Positions 1 to 8,008 of a stretch of DNA of 64,000 bases are shown piece by piece. The translations under genes were made by a program, and so were the position numbers. Numbering within the stretch: position 1 is the stretch's first letter; each line of letters begins with the position of its first letter. The notes beneath the pieces were generated by a model, which made no database searches, was not told the origin of the DNA, and saw nothing but the letters and a program-made list of their open reading frames with translations. This DNA is from Stappia stellulata (GTDB lineage Bacteria; Pseudomonadota; Alphaproteobacteria; Rhizobiales; Stappiaceae), in NCBI RefSeq assembly GCF_020176715.1, contig NZ_JAIVMF010000010.1, positions 1 to 64,000 of the forward strand, written 5' to 3'.

Positions 1-665
1 CCGCCGCCGTCTGGGCCGCAGCCGCCGGTTTCAAGCGGCTCCGGCCTGGCCCGGCCGCGCCCAAGCCCAAGACCGCGCGCGGCGAGGCGACAAGGCGGGC
101 CATCCTGTCGGCGGCGGAAAAGGTCATCGGCGAGCAGGGCTTCAACGAGGCCTCCATCGGCTCGATCACCCGCGAGGCGGGCGTCGCACAGGGCACATTC
201 TACATCTATTTCGCCAGCAAGGACGATGTCTTCTCCGAGCTTGTGGCCGATATGGGCCGGATGTTGCGCCATGCGATCAGCGAGGCAACCGCCGGCATCG
301 CCAACCGGCTGGACGCCGAGCGCGAGGGCCTGCGCGCCTTCCTGACCTTCGTCTCCGCCCATCCGGAGCTCTATCGCATCGTCCAGGAAGCGCAATTCGT
401 CGATCCCAAGGCCTATCTCGCCTACTTCCGCACCTTCGCAGAGGGCTACCGGGACGGACTGGCGCAGGCGGCGGACACTGGCGACATCCGCGCGGGTGAC
501 GCCGATATTCGCGCCTGGGCGCTGATGGGGATCGCGCGCTCGCTGGGCGAATATTCCGTCGTCTTCGGCAGCGACGCCTCGATCGACGAGATGGTCGACA
601 CCGCGCATGAGATGATCGTCCACGGGCTGGCCGCCGGACGCGCCCGGAGCGCCGACGATGCCTGA
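1..665 (+). CDS. TetR/AcrR family transcriptional regulator (5' end outside the window)
   Basis: The frame is open from base 3, so the start codon lies to the left of the window; about 220 residues are visible. An N-terminal TetR_N helix-turn-helix is clear: a helix around ATRRAILSAAEKVI, then GVAQGTFYIYFASKDD, the recognition helix and its following turn. The remaining ~150 residues are a helical ligand-binding domain that I cannot tie to a ligand. The stop overlaps the start of the next gene by 8 bases, so it is probably cotranscribed with the acyl-CoA genes and is the likely local repressor of that module, responding to an acyl-CoA or free acid (inference). Family call is secure, ligand unknown. 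Confidence 0.9.
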   Translation, partial: AAVWAAAAGFKRLRPGPAAPKPKTARGEATRRAILSAAEKVIGEQGFNEASIGSITREAGVAQGTFYIYFASKDDVFSELVADMGRMLRHAISEATAGIANRLDAEREGLRAFLTFVSAHPELYRIVQEAQFVDPKAYLAYFRTFAEGYRDGLAQAADTGDIRAGDADIRAWALMGIARSLGEYSVVFGSDASIDEMVDTAHEMIVHGLAAGRARSADDA

Positions 666-1452
666 TTTCGCCGGTCTGGAGATCCACGACCGCGTCGCGA
701 CCGTGACGCTGGACCGGCCCGGTCGCGGCAACGCGCTGGTGCCGGAGCTTCTGCGCGATCTTCGCGATTGTCTCGCGCGGGCCGCCCGCGCCGACGTGCA
801 TGTTCTGTTGCTGCAGGCGCGGGGGCGGGCGTTTTCCGCCGGCGGCGATGTCGCCGCCTTCGCCGGGCACGGCGCGGACACGCAAGGATTGCTGGCCTAT
901 TCGGCCGAGATCGTCGGAGACCTCAATCGCGCCATTCTCGACCTTCTGGCCTTTCCCGTACCCGTGGTGGCGGCGGTCAATGGCGCGGTCACCGGCGGGT
1001 CCGCCGGGCTGGTGCTTGCCAGCGACATCGTGGCGATGAGCGAGCGGGCATTCCTTCAGCCCTATTATTGCGACATGGGGTTTGCGCCGGACGGCGGCTG
1101 GACCGCGCTGCTGCCGGAGCGTATCGGCGCTGCGCGCGCGCTGGAGGTGCAATATCTCAACACAAGGCTCGATGCCCGCACCTGCCGGGATCTCGGGCTG
1201 GCGAGCCGGATCTGCGCGCCGGAGGCTCTCGAGGCGGATGTCGCCGAACTCATCGACGTGATCGTGTCCAAGGATCTTGCGAGCCTCAAGGCGAGCCGCG
1301 CGGGCGTGTGGACGCCGAAACGCCGGGCGGCCGTCGCGGTCGCGCTCGAGCGGGAACGCGCCGCCTTCCTTCATCTGATTGCCCGCCCGGAGACGGCGGC
1401 CCGCATGGCCGCCTTTCTGGCGCCCGTGGCGGCCGCGGGAAAAGGACGCTGA
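658..1452 (+). CDS. Enoyl-CoA hydratase/isomerase (crotonase) family protein
   Basis: 264 residues, the usual crotonase length. SAGGD at residues 60-64 is the CoA-binding/oxyanion loop and NGAVTGGSAG the second oxyanion segment. The two glutamates that act in classical enoyl-CoA hydratase are not where expected: the first is replaced in GGSAGL, and the second region reads FLQPYYCDMG. It may therefore be an isomerase, hydrolase or other crotonase-fold enzyme rather than a hydratase. ATG at 658 lies inside the end of the regulator gene and the stop is one base before the next start, so translation is probably coupled. It likely works on the CoA thioester formed by the following ligase. Confidence 0.88.
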   Translation: MPDFAGLEIHDRVATVTLDRPGRGNALVPELLRDLRDCLARAARADVHVLLLQARGRAFSAGGDVAAFAGHGADTQGLLAYSAEIVGDLNRAILDLLAFPVPVVAAVNGAVTGGSAGLVLASDIVAMSERAFLQPYYCDMGFAPDGGWTALLPERIGAARALEVQYLNTRLDARTCRDLGLASRICAPEALEADVAELIDVIVSKDLASLKASRAGVWTPKRRAAVAVALERERAAFLHLIARPETAARMAAFLAPVAAAGKGR

Positions 1453-1453
1453 C

Positions 1454-3013
1454 ATGGACTGGCTGACCGACATGGCGGCAAAACGCGCGGAACTGACGCC
1501 GGACCGGCCCGCCTTCACCGATCACGCCAGCGGTGAGGTTCTGACCTTCGCCGAGGTGAATGCGCGTGCCATTCGCATGGCGCGCGCGTTTGCGGCCCTT
1601 GGCGCAGAGGAAGGCGACCGCATCGCCGTGCTTTGCCACAATCACCCGGAGTTTTTCGTGCTGCTGTTCGCGGCACAGAAGTCGGGCGTGATCCTGCTGC
1701 CGCTCAACTGGCGACAGCCGGCGCCGGAACTCGCGCCGGTGCTTGCACAGGCCGGCGCCCGGATCCTGCTGCATGACGCGGCGACCCGCGACACGGCAGC
1801 AGCCCTTTGCCAGGGCACGGACGTTCGCCGTCTCGGCTTTGCCGACGCGGCCGGAGAAGGCGGCACCGATAGTCTGGACGATGTGGCAAGCGGCCTTGCG
1901 CCGGCGTCGGCTCCGCTCGCACCCCGACGGGTGCCCGCCAACGCGCCCTGGTATCTGCTCGCCACCTCCGGGACCACAGGCGCGCCCAAGCTGGTGATCC
2001 AGACGCCGACGATGGCCTGGGCCAATGCGGTGAACTACAGCCAGGCCACGGGGCTTAGCGGCGACGACACGGCGGTGAACTTCCTGCCGCTGTTCCACAC
2101 CGCCGGCATCAACCTGATGACGCTGCCGCTTTTTCTCGCCGGCGGCCACTCCATCGTGTTGCGCAAGTTCGAGGCCGAAACCGTGCTGGATCTCGTGCGG
2201 CGCGGAAAGATCACCGCCTTTTTCGGCGTGCCGGCGATCTATCAGGCGCTGGCGCTCGATCCGCGCTTCGAAACCGTGGATTTCGCGCCGCTGCGCTCGC
2301 TCGGCTGCGGCGGCGCGCCGATGCCGGCGCCCTTGCTGCGCACCTATCTGGCGCGCGGCGTGACCGTGTGCAACGGCATGGGCATGACCGAGACGGGGCC
2401 GACGGTGTTTCTCGCCGATGCAGCGCGCGCGCCGCAAAAGATCGGCTCCGTCGGCAAGGCACAGATCCTCACCGAGGTGCGTCTGGTCGCGCCCGACGGC
2501 ACGGTGGTGGAGGGCGCCGGCGAGGGCGAATTGCAGATCCGCGGACCGGGCGTCACGCCCGGCTATTTCGAAAACCCCAAGGCAACCGCCGAAGCCTTTG
2601 CCGAGGGCGGGTGGCTGCGCTCGGGCGATGTCGCAAGGCGCGATGAGGACGGCTATTACGCCATCGTCGACCGCATAAAGGACATGTATATCTCCGGTGG
2701 CGAGAACGTCTATCCGGCCGAGGTGGAGAAGGTGCTCGTCACCCATCCGGCGGTTCTGGATGCGGTGGTTCTCGGCGTGCCGGACGACAAATGGGGCGAG
2801 GTTGGCGCCGCCTATCTGATCCCGCGTCCGGGCATGACGGTCGACCCGGCCGCCCTGGTCACCTGGTGTCGCGAGCGTCTCGCCGGCTACAAGGTGCCCC
2901 GCCACATCGAGATCGTCGAGGATCTGCCGCGCACCGCTGCCGGCAAGGTGCAGAAACACATTCTCAAGATGCAACACGCCGAGACCGGCAAACAGGAAAG
3001 GCAGGGCCGATGA
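1454..3013 (+). CDS. AMP-dependent acyl-CoA synthetase (class I adenylate-forming ligase)
   Basis: 519 residues from the ATG at 1454, one base after the previous stop; an open frame extends further upstream, but it runs through the crotonase gene. Adenylation motifs are in order: the phosphate loop ATSGTTGAPK, GMGMTETGP, the ATP-binding aspartate in LRSGDVARRDEDGYY, the hinge in DRIKDMYISGGENVYP, and the C-terminal catalytic lysine in PRTAAGKVQKH. Such enzymes activate a carboxylic acid with ATP and transfer it to CoA in the cytoplasm. The substrate may be a fatty, aromatic or other carboxylate and cannot be read from sequence. The stop overlaps the next start (ATGA), consistent with one operon. 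Confidence 0.92.
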   Translation: MDWLTDMAAKRAELTPDRPAFTDHASGEVLTFAEVNARAIRMARAFAALGAEEGDRIAVLCHNHPEFFVLLFAAQKSGVILLPLNWRQPAPELAPVLAQAGARILLHDAATRDTAAALCQGTDVRRLGFADAAGEGGTDSLDDVASGLAPASAPLAPRRVPANAPWYLLATSGTTGAPKLVIQTPTMAWANAVNYSQATGLSGDDTAVNFLPLFHTAGINLMTLPLFLAGGHSIVLRKFEAETVLDLVRRGKITAFFGVPAIYQALALDPRFETVDFAPLRSLGCGGAPMPAPLLRTYLARGVTVCNGMGMTETGPTVFLADAARAPQKIGSVGKAQILTEVRLVAPDGTVVEGAGEGELQIRGPGVTPGYFENPKATAEAFAEGGWLRSGDVARRDEDGYYAIVDRIKDMYISGGENVYPAEVEKVLVTHPAVLDAVVLGVPDDKWGEVGAAYLIPRPGMTVDPAALVTWCRERLAGYKVPRHIEIVEDLPRTAAGKVQKHILKMQHAETGKQERQGR

Positions 3014-3831
3014 CCGCGCCCCTCGCAGATGCCGCCGCCTGCGGCGATGCCATGGAACATCACGCGCGCTGGACGCCGGACCAGGCGGACTTTGACCGCT
3101 TTGCCGCGCTGTCCGGCGACGACAATCCGATCCATGTCGATCCGGCGTTTTCCGCGCGCACCCGCTTCAAGCGCACGGTGTCGCACGGCATGCTGCTCTA
3201 TTCCAGGCTCTGGGCGCTGATCCAGACCCGTTGGCCGGGCCGCCGCCATGCCGTGCAGGAACTGATGTTTCCAAACCCCGCCTATGCGGGAGAGGAGCTG
3301 GCGATCGCCATTGTGCCGGACGAGGCGGATCCCGATGATCTGGCAATCACGATCCGGCGGGTGGCGGATGACGCGGAGGTGCTGCGCGGACGGTGCCGTC
3401 TGGGTGAGGCGCCGGGTGCCGGCGCAAGCGCCCGCGAAACGCAACACCAAGATGCGCCGGACCCGGGAGCGCTGGCGGTTGGCCGCAGTGCGGAACTGGT
3501 GCGGCTCTATCCGCGCGCGCAAGCCGGCGACTTCGCCGCACTTTCCGGTCTGGACAAGGATCTCGACACGGTGCCGGAATCGCTGATCGGCGGCATGTTC
3601 TCCTATCTGCTGGGCGTGAAACTGCCGGGCTCCGGCACCAACTACCTCAAGCAGGAAATGACCTTCCATGCGCCGGCCGCCTTCGATGTGCCCCTGCGGG
3701 CGCGGGTCGCCATCACCCGGCTGCGGCCGGAAAAGCATCTCGTCGATCTGGAAACGGTCTGCGAGACGCTGGACGGGGAGGTGATCTGCACCGGGCGCGC
3801 GCTGGTCTATGTGGAAGACGTCGGCGCCTGA
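3010..3831 (+). CDS. MaoC-like double-hotdog acyl-CoA dehydratase
   Basis: 273 residues from the ATG at 3010, which shares ATGA with the previous stop. The N-terminal hotdog has the (R)-hydratase signature GDDNPIHVD with the Asp37/His42 pair of MaoC/PhaJ enzymes. The C-terminal half (about residues 160-270) looks like a second hotdog but lacks the D-x4-H motif, as in eukaryotic-type hydratase 2 and related double hotdogs where only one half is catalytic. Expected role: reversible hydration of a trans-2-enoyl-CoA. Together with the ligase and crotonase it completes a small CoA-thioester pathway. It is the last gene of the operon. Confidence 0.82.
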   Translation: MTAPLADAAACGDAMEHHARWTPDQADFDRFAALSGDDNPIHVDPAFSARTRFKRTVSHGMLLYSRLWALIQTRWPGRRHAVQELMFPNPAYAGEELAIAIVPDEADPDDLAITIRRVADDAEVLRGRCRLGEAPGAGASARETQHQDAPDPGALAVGRSAELVRLYPRAQAGDFAALSGLDKDLDTVPESLIGGMFSYLLGVKLPGSGTNYLKQEMTFHAPAAFDVPLRARVAITRLRPEKHLVDLETVCETLDGEVICTGRALVYVEDVGA

Positions 3832-3860
3832 CCGGTCAGCCGGGGAAGGCACAAACAAAA

Positions 3861-3884
3861 ACACCGCCGGCAAGCCGGCGGTGT
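3861..3884 (-). terminator. Intrinsic terminator of the cold-shock gene, possibly bidirectional
   Basis: A perfect 10-bp stem (ACACCGCCGG / CCGGCGGTGT) with a CAAG loop. Read on the minus strand it is followed by a T-rich run (complement of acaaacaaaa), so it best fits termination of the cold-shock gene. It also lies 30 bp after the MaoC gene and may act both ways. Confidence 0.75.
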
Positions 3885-3914
3885 TCTCGTCAGGTTCGAC
3901 TGGCCGGTTAAGGC

Positions 3915-4127
3915 TTAGTCGAGCGCGAGCTGCGCGGCCTGCAGGCCACGGCCGCGACGATCTTCTTCCGTCACGAAGGTCAGCGTGGTGCCTTCAGCCG
4001 GAACGGCCATGCCCGAACGTTCGAAAGCGGTGATGTGAACGAACACGTCCTTGCCGCCTTCGGCCGGGGTGACGAAGCCAAAACCACGATCATGGTTGAA
4101 GAACTTGAGGGTGCCTGTCTGGCGCAT
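3915..4127 (-). CDS. Cold-shock domain protein (CspA family)
   Basis: 70 residues, a single cold-shock domain and normal CspA length. RNP1-like GFGFVTP and RNP2-like VFVHITAF are both present. The usual KWFN near the start reads KFFN, and the C-terminal half is more charged than in E. coli CspA. It is an RNA/ssDNA-binding chaperone of the cytoplasm. The ATG has a good ribosome binding site (AGGAG, 6 bases upstream). It is monocistronic, with a structured leader upstream and a terminator downstream, typical of post-transcriptionally controlled csp genes. Confidence 0.93.
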   Translation of the reverse strand: MRQTGTLKFFNHDRGFGFVTPAEGGKDVFVHITAFERSGMAVPAEGTTLTFVTEEDRRGRGLQAAQLALD

Positions 4128-4250
4128 GGGAAACTCCTGTCCCGAGTCTTAGTTTAAAGAGCGCAAGTAAGCGCACTTGCTTGCGCGAGCGTGGCATTCA
4201 GAAACGGGAAAGGCAGTTCTGTCCGACAAGACCGGTCCCTGGGACCGGGT
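4128..4250 (-). promoter_or_regulatory. Structured 5' leader of the cold-shock gene
   Basis: Two dyads lie upstream of the cold-shock ATG. At 4161-4186 GCGCAAG can pair with CTTGCGC, or GCAAGT (4163-4168) can pair with ACTTGC (4175-4180); the two pairings exclude each other. At 4232-4248 CCGGTCCC/GGGACCGG flank one base. Cold-shock leaders in other bacteria switch structure with temperature; that role here is inferred. Confidence 0.4.
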
Positions 4251-4395
4251 AGGCGCCGCATACCGAAACTTTCTTAACCGGGGTTCGAATTTTCAAGCCC
4301 GCTTGTGAAGGACCAAAGTCCAACGACGGCATGGTAGTCGAAATGGGCCATTCCGGCAAGGGCAATGAAAATTGACGTAGGGTTTTGGGCGCCCG

Positions 4396-5193
4396 TTACT
4401 CTGCCTTGCACAGGTCGGCAAGGAGCGCGTTGAAGGCCCCGGACGCCTCCAGATGGGGGGCGTGGCCGGCCGTCGCAAAGGGACGGATGCGCCCGTGTCG
4501 CAGGCGGTCCAGCTGCCATTCGGCCGCCCCGCCCGCATAGAGCTGGCTCGCGCCGCCGGGCGTCAGCGTGACCGCAACGTCGATCCGCGGGAGGAGGGGG
4601 CGAAAGTCCTGTGCGGTGAGCGAGCTCCACATGGCGGCGAGCGCCGGCCCGCGCGCCTTGCGCATCTCGGCTTCCGCAAAGGCGATAAGCTCTTCCGGCG
4701 CGTCCGCCGCGAAGCTGCGCCGGGCGGTGGCGCCGACCAGCCGCGGCCACTGGCTGGAGACCGCGCGGGCGAAGTCCCGGCTGCGGACGGCATCGAGGCC
4801 GGAGCGCGTGCCATGCGGCCAGTCCGCGTCGTTCAGCACCTTGGGCGACATGTCCTCGACCACGAGATGGGCGAGGCGACCGGTGCCGTGGCGCTCGATC
4901 ATCGACCAGGCGACCAGCGCGCCCATCGACCAGCCGACCAGCACGACATCCCGAAGGTCCTCTACGGCAAGCAGCCGCTCGAGCGCGTCGGCTGCCGCCT
5001 CGATGGTCAGGCCGTCGCTCTGCGCGCTGTCGCCATGGCCGGGAAGATCGGGGGCGATTACCCGGGTTATGCGGCCGAGCGCCTCCATCTGCGGGCGGAA
5101 GAAGCCACCGTGGCACGACCAGCCGTGCAGCAGCACGAGCGGGCGCGCGTCCGGCGTCCGGGTGCCGGCCGCGCGAAAGGAAAGCAGGGTCAT
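4396..5193 (-). CDS. Alpha/beta hydrolase
   Basis: 265 residues from the ATG at 5193, which overlaps the upstream permease stop as ATGA. It has the oxyanion segment HGWS (residues 23-26), the nucleophile elbow GWSMG with Ser89, a lid region and the C-terminal catalytic histidine in GHAPHLE. The DLPGHGDS segment is typical of BioH/esterase-like members. Substrate unknown: an ester, lactone or acyl-CoA is possible. Because it is the last gene of an importer operon, I infer that it hydrolyses the imported compound or a derivative in the cytoplasm. No signal peptide is seen. Confidence 0.85.
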   Translation of the reverse strand: MTLLSFRAAGTRTPDARPLVLLHGWSCHGGFFRPQMEALGRITRVIAPDLPGHGDSAQSDGLTIEAAADALERLLAVEDLRDVVLVGWSMGALVAWSMIERHGTGRLAHLVVEDMSPKVLNDADWPHGTRSGLDAVRSRDFARAVSSQWPRLVGATARRSFAADAPEELIAFAEAEMRKARGPALAAMWSSLTAQDFRPLLPRIDVAVTLTPGGASQLYAGGAAEWQLDRLRHGRIRPFATAGHAPHLEASGAFNALLADLCKAE

Positions 5194-6248
5194 CCGCGGC
5201 TCCGCAGCCGGCCCACCACTCCATCCGGGAAGAAATAGACGGAGACAATGAAGAGCACGCCGAGCCACATCAGCCAGCGTTCCGGTGCCACAAGGTCGGG
5301 GATGAGCGGCAGCATGGCGGTGGCGTGTTCGGCGGCCCCCATCAGGCTTTGCAGATAGGTCTGCGCCAGGATGAAGAGCGTTGCGCCGATCACCGCGCCA
5401 TACATGGTTCCCATGCCGCCGATCACCACCATCAGCAGGATGTCGATCATGATCTCCATCGACAGCGTCGTCGCCGGTCCGGTGTAGCGGATCCAGATCG
5501 CGAGCAGCGCGCCGGCCAGGCCCGCGACGGCGGCAGACAGCACGGTGGCGGCGGTGCGGTACCAGATCACCCGGTAGCCGATCGCCTCGGCGCGGAAGGC
5601 ATTGTCGCGCACGGCCTTCAAGGTTCGGCCAAAGGGCGAGTTGACGACCCTGAGCAGCCCCAGGAAGAGCACCAGCGCGGAGACGAACACGAGATAGTAG
5701 GCAAGCAGCCGACCGTCGATGCGCACATCCAGGATGCGCATGTCGAGAAGCTTGTAGGCCGGCGTCAGCACCCGCGGGATGCGGTAGGTCAGCCCGTCCT
5801 CGCCGCCGGTGATGGTGGAAAGCTGCGAGACGAGAACCGCAAAGGCGCTGGCAACCGCCAGCGTCACCATGGCGAAGAAGATCGCCTTCACCCGCAGCGA
5901 GAACAGTCCGATGGCAAGCGCGAGTGCCGCGGCGACGGCGGTTCCGCCGAGAACGCCGACGACAATCGCCGTGAAGGACGCGCCAAGTGCGGAGAGCGAC
6001 AGCGCCACGCCATAGGCGCCGATGCCGAAGAACATCGTATGGGCGAAGGAGACGATTCCCGTATAGCCGAGCAGCAGGTCGTAGCTTGCCACCAGCACGA
6101 TGAAGATGCAGATGCGCGCGGCCGTATCCAGCGACTTGGTGCCGGGAAACAGGAAGGGCGCGAAGGCGAGCGCGAGGGCAATCGCGATCAGCACCAGCGC
6201 CAGGGGGCGGGAGTTCGGGCGGTCGCCGGAAAGAAGCCTGTCGATCAT
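5190..6248 (-). CDS. Branched-chain amino acid-type ABC transporter permease (LivM family)
   Basis: 352 residues, hydrophobic throughout, with about nine to ten membrane segments. The GYTGIVSFAHTMFFGIGAY segment is a LivM hallmark, and the cytoplasmic coupling loop near PFGRTLKAVRDNAFRAEAIG contacts the ATPases. It pairs with the LivH-type permease 9 bp upstream in the operon to form the inner-membrane channel. HAAT-family importers of this kind carry branched-chain amino acids but also urea, amides, aromatic acids and other carboxylates, so the name does not set the substrate. Confidence 0.92.
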   Translation of the reverse strand: MIDRLLSGDRPNSRPLALVLIAIALALAFAPFLFPGTKSLDTAARICIFIVLVASYDLLLGYTGIVSFAHTMFFGIGAYGVALSLSALGASFTAIVVGVLGGTAVAAALALAIGLFSLRVKAIFFAMVTLAVASAFAVLVSQLSTITGGEDGLTYRIPRVLTPAYKLLDMRILDVRIDGRLLAYYLVFVSALVLFLGLLRVVNSPFGRTLKAVRDNAFRAEAIGYRVIWYRTAATVLSAAVAGLAGALLAIWIRYTGPATTLSMEIMIDILLMVVIGGMGTMYGAVIGATLFILAQTYLQSLMGAAEHATAMLPLIPDLVAPERWLMWLGVLFIVSVYFFPDGVVGRLRSRG

Positions 6249-6257
6249 GGGTACGTC

Positions 6258-7286
6258 CTACTTCGCCTTGACGACGGGATAGAGTCCCTCGGGCCGCCAC
6301 ATCAGCACACCGACCATCAGCGCGATGGTGGAGACGAGCGCAACCTTGGGAGCGAGGAAGGTCATGTAGTTGGACAGAAGGCCGACGAGCAGCGCGCCGA
6401 TGAAACAGCCCTCGATGGAGCCGAGCCCGCCGATGATGACGACGATGAAGACCAGCACCATCAGCTCCGATCCCATATGCGCGGTGATCGTCTCGTTGTA
6501 GAGGCCCCACATCACGCCGCCGAGGCCGGCGAGCGCGGAGCCGACCATGAAAACCACCAGGAACAGCCGGCGGATGCGGTAGCCGAGCGCCTCAACCATC
6601 TCGCCGTTCTCCACGCCGGCGCGCACCAGCAGGCCGACCTTGGTCGACTTCAGCATGTGGCGCATGCCGAGGAACAGCACGAGGCCGATGGCGACGGCGA
6701 AGAGGCGGTATTTCTCGATCACCGCGTCGAAGACGATGACCGAGCCGCGCAGCGTCTGCGGCCGGGCGACATGAATCGCATCCGGCCCCCACACCACGTG
6801 AATGAGCTGCTGGGCAACGATCAGCCCGCCCATGGTCACCAGGATCTGTTTCAGGTGATGGCCGTAGACCGGGGCGACGATCACCCGTTCGAAGGCAAGT
6901 CCGAGCACACCGGTCACCGCCATGGCGGCGAGGATCGCGAGAAAGACCGCGGCGAGGTTCATCATCACCGCCGGGTTCTCGGTCCAGCCCGTCAGCCAGG
7001 CGAGCACCGTGAAGCCGACGAAGGCACCGACGGAGACGAAGGCGCCATGGCCGAAGTTGATCACGTCCATCAGCCCGAAGACCACCGTCAGCCCGGAGGC
7101 CATGATGAAGATCATCAGCCCCATGGCGAGGCCGGCCACCGTCAGCGTCAGCCAAGTCGCGGGGTCGGCGATGGCGATCAGCCCCGCCAGCGCCATCACC
7201 GGCGCAAGCAGCAGGGGCGCGGCCTTGCGCAGCCGGTCGCCGGTGGAACTGGCCACCAGCTTGGGTCGGATCGCGGTCTCGCTCAT
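6258..7286 (-). CDS. Branched-chain amino acid-type ABC transporter permease (LivH family)
   Basis: 342 residues with about eight membrane segments. GLMDVINFGHGAFVSVGAF is the LivH signature, and KVGLLVRAGVENGEMVEALGY is the coupling region. The protein starts with a 30-residue cytoplasmic tail before the first helix, longer than in E. coli LivH. The start ATG overlaps the stop of the upstream ATPase gene by 4 bases. It is the second half of the channel with the LivM-type permease. Confidence 0.92.
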   Translation of the reverse strand: MSETAIRPKLVASSTGDRLRKAAPLLLAPVMALAGLIAIADPATWLTLTVAGLAMGLMIFIMASGLTVVFGLMDVINFGHGAFVSVGAFVGFTVLAWLTGWTENPAVMMNLAAVFLAILAAMAVTGVLGLAFERVIVAPVYGHHLKQILVTMGGLIVAQQLIHVVWGPDAIHVARPQTLRGSVIVFDAVIEKYRLFAVAIGLVLFLGMRHMLKSTKVGLLVRAGVENGEMVEALGYRIRRLFLVVFMVGSALAGLGGVMWGLYNETITAHMGSELMVLVFIVVIIGGLGSIEGCFIGALLVGLLSNYMTFLAPKVALVSTIALMVGVLMWRPEGLYPVVKAK

Positions 7287-8008
7287 TGGTGCACCTCCAG
7301 GCTCAGTCCCATCAGCCGCTCCTGCATTCCGGGGTCGCCGGCAAGTTCGGCCATCGCGCCGGCATGCACGACGCGGCCGTCGTCCATCACCGACACCGTG
7401 TCGCCGAGCGCGGAGGCCATGGCGAAATTCTGTTCAACGAGCAGGATCGTCGTGTCCGTCTCCTTGAGTTCGCCGAGCGCGCGGGTCATCGCGGAGATGA
7501 TGGCCGGGGCAAGCCCCTTGCTCGGCTCGTCGATCAGGATCAGCCGGCGCGGCTCGATGATGGCGCGCGCGACCGCGAGCATCTGCTTCTGGCCGCCTGA
7601 CAGCGTGCCGGCGGGTTTCTCCCAGAAGGTCGCGATCGGCGGGAACAGCTCCTTGATCCAGGCAAGCCGGGTCGGGTCGAAGGGCCCTTGGGTTGCCGCA
7701 AGCTGCATGTTCTCGCCGACGGTGAGGTCGGAGAAGATCCCCATGTTCTCCGGCACATAGGCAATGCCGGCACGCGAGATCGCCGGCGTCGGCGTTCCGC
7801 CGATGGAGTTGCCGTCGAAGCGGATCTCGCCGGCGCTGGGCTTGAGAAGCCCCATGATGGTGCGCAAGGTGGTGGACTTGCCCGCACCGTTGCGCCCCAG
7901 AAGCACGCTCACCCCGCCGCGCGGCACGACAAGGTCGACGCCTTGCAGGATGTGATAGGGACCGATGTGGGTGTGGACGCCCGAGAGCGTCAGCAGCGCC
8001 TCAGTCAT
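7283..8008 (-). CDS. ABC transporter ATP-binding protein (LivF family)
   Basis: 241 residues, the usual LivF size. Walker A is GRNGAGKST, the signature is LSGGQKQ, and Walker B is LILIDEP followed by SKGLAP, a LivF trait. The switch histidine of other ABC ATPases is replaced by LLVEQN, as is normal in this subfamily. It forms a heterodimer with the LivG-type ATPase to drive uptake. The start overlaps the stop of livG-like by 8 bases and its stop overlaps livH-like by 4, so the order G-F-H-M is translationally coupled. Confidence 0.93.
   Translation of the reverse strand: MTEALLTLSGVHTHIGPYHILQGVDLVVPRGGVSVLLGRNGAGKSTTLRTIMGLLKPSAGEIRFDGNSIGGTPTPAISRAGIAYVPENMGIFSDLTVGENMQLAATQGPFDPTRLAWIKELFPPIATFWEKPAGTLSGGQKQMLAVARAIIEPRRLILIDEPSKGLAPAIISAMTRALGELKETDTTILLVEQNFAMASALGDTVSVMDDGRVVHAGAMAELAGDPGMQERLMGLSLEVHQ

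Noticed and set aside
5325-7760. An open frame of over 800 codons on the plus strand opposite the importer genes
   Set aside because: It is antisense to three well-supported genes and reads as a low-complexity Asp/Arg/His/Gln-rich product, the normal artefact of high third-position GC.
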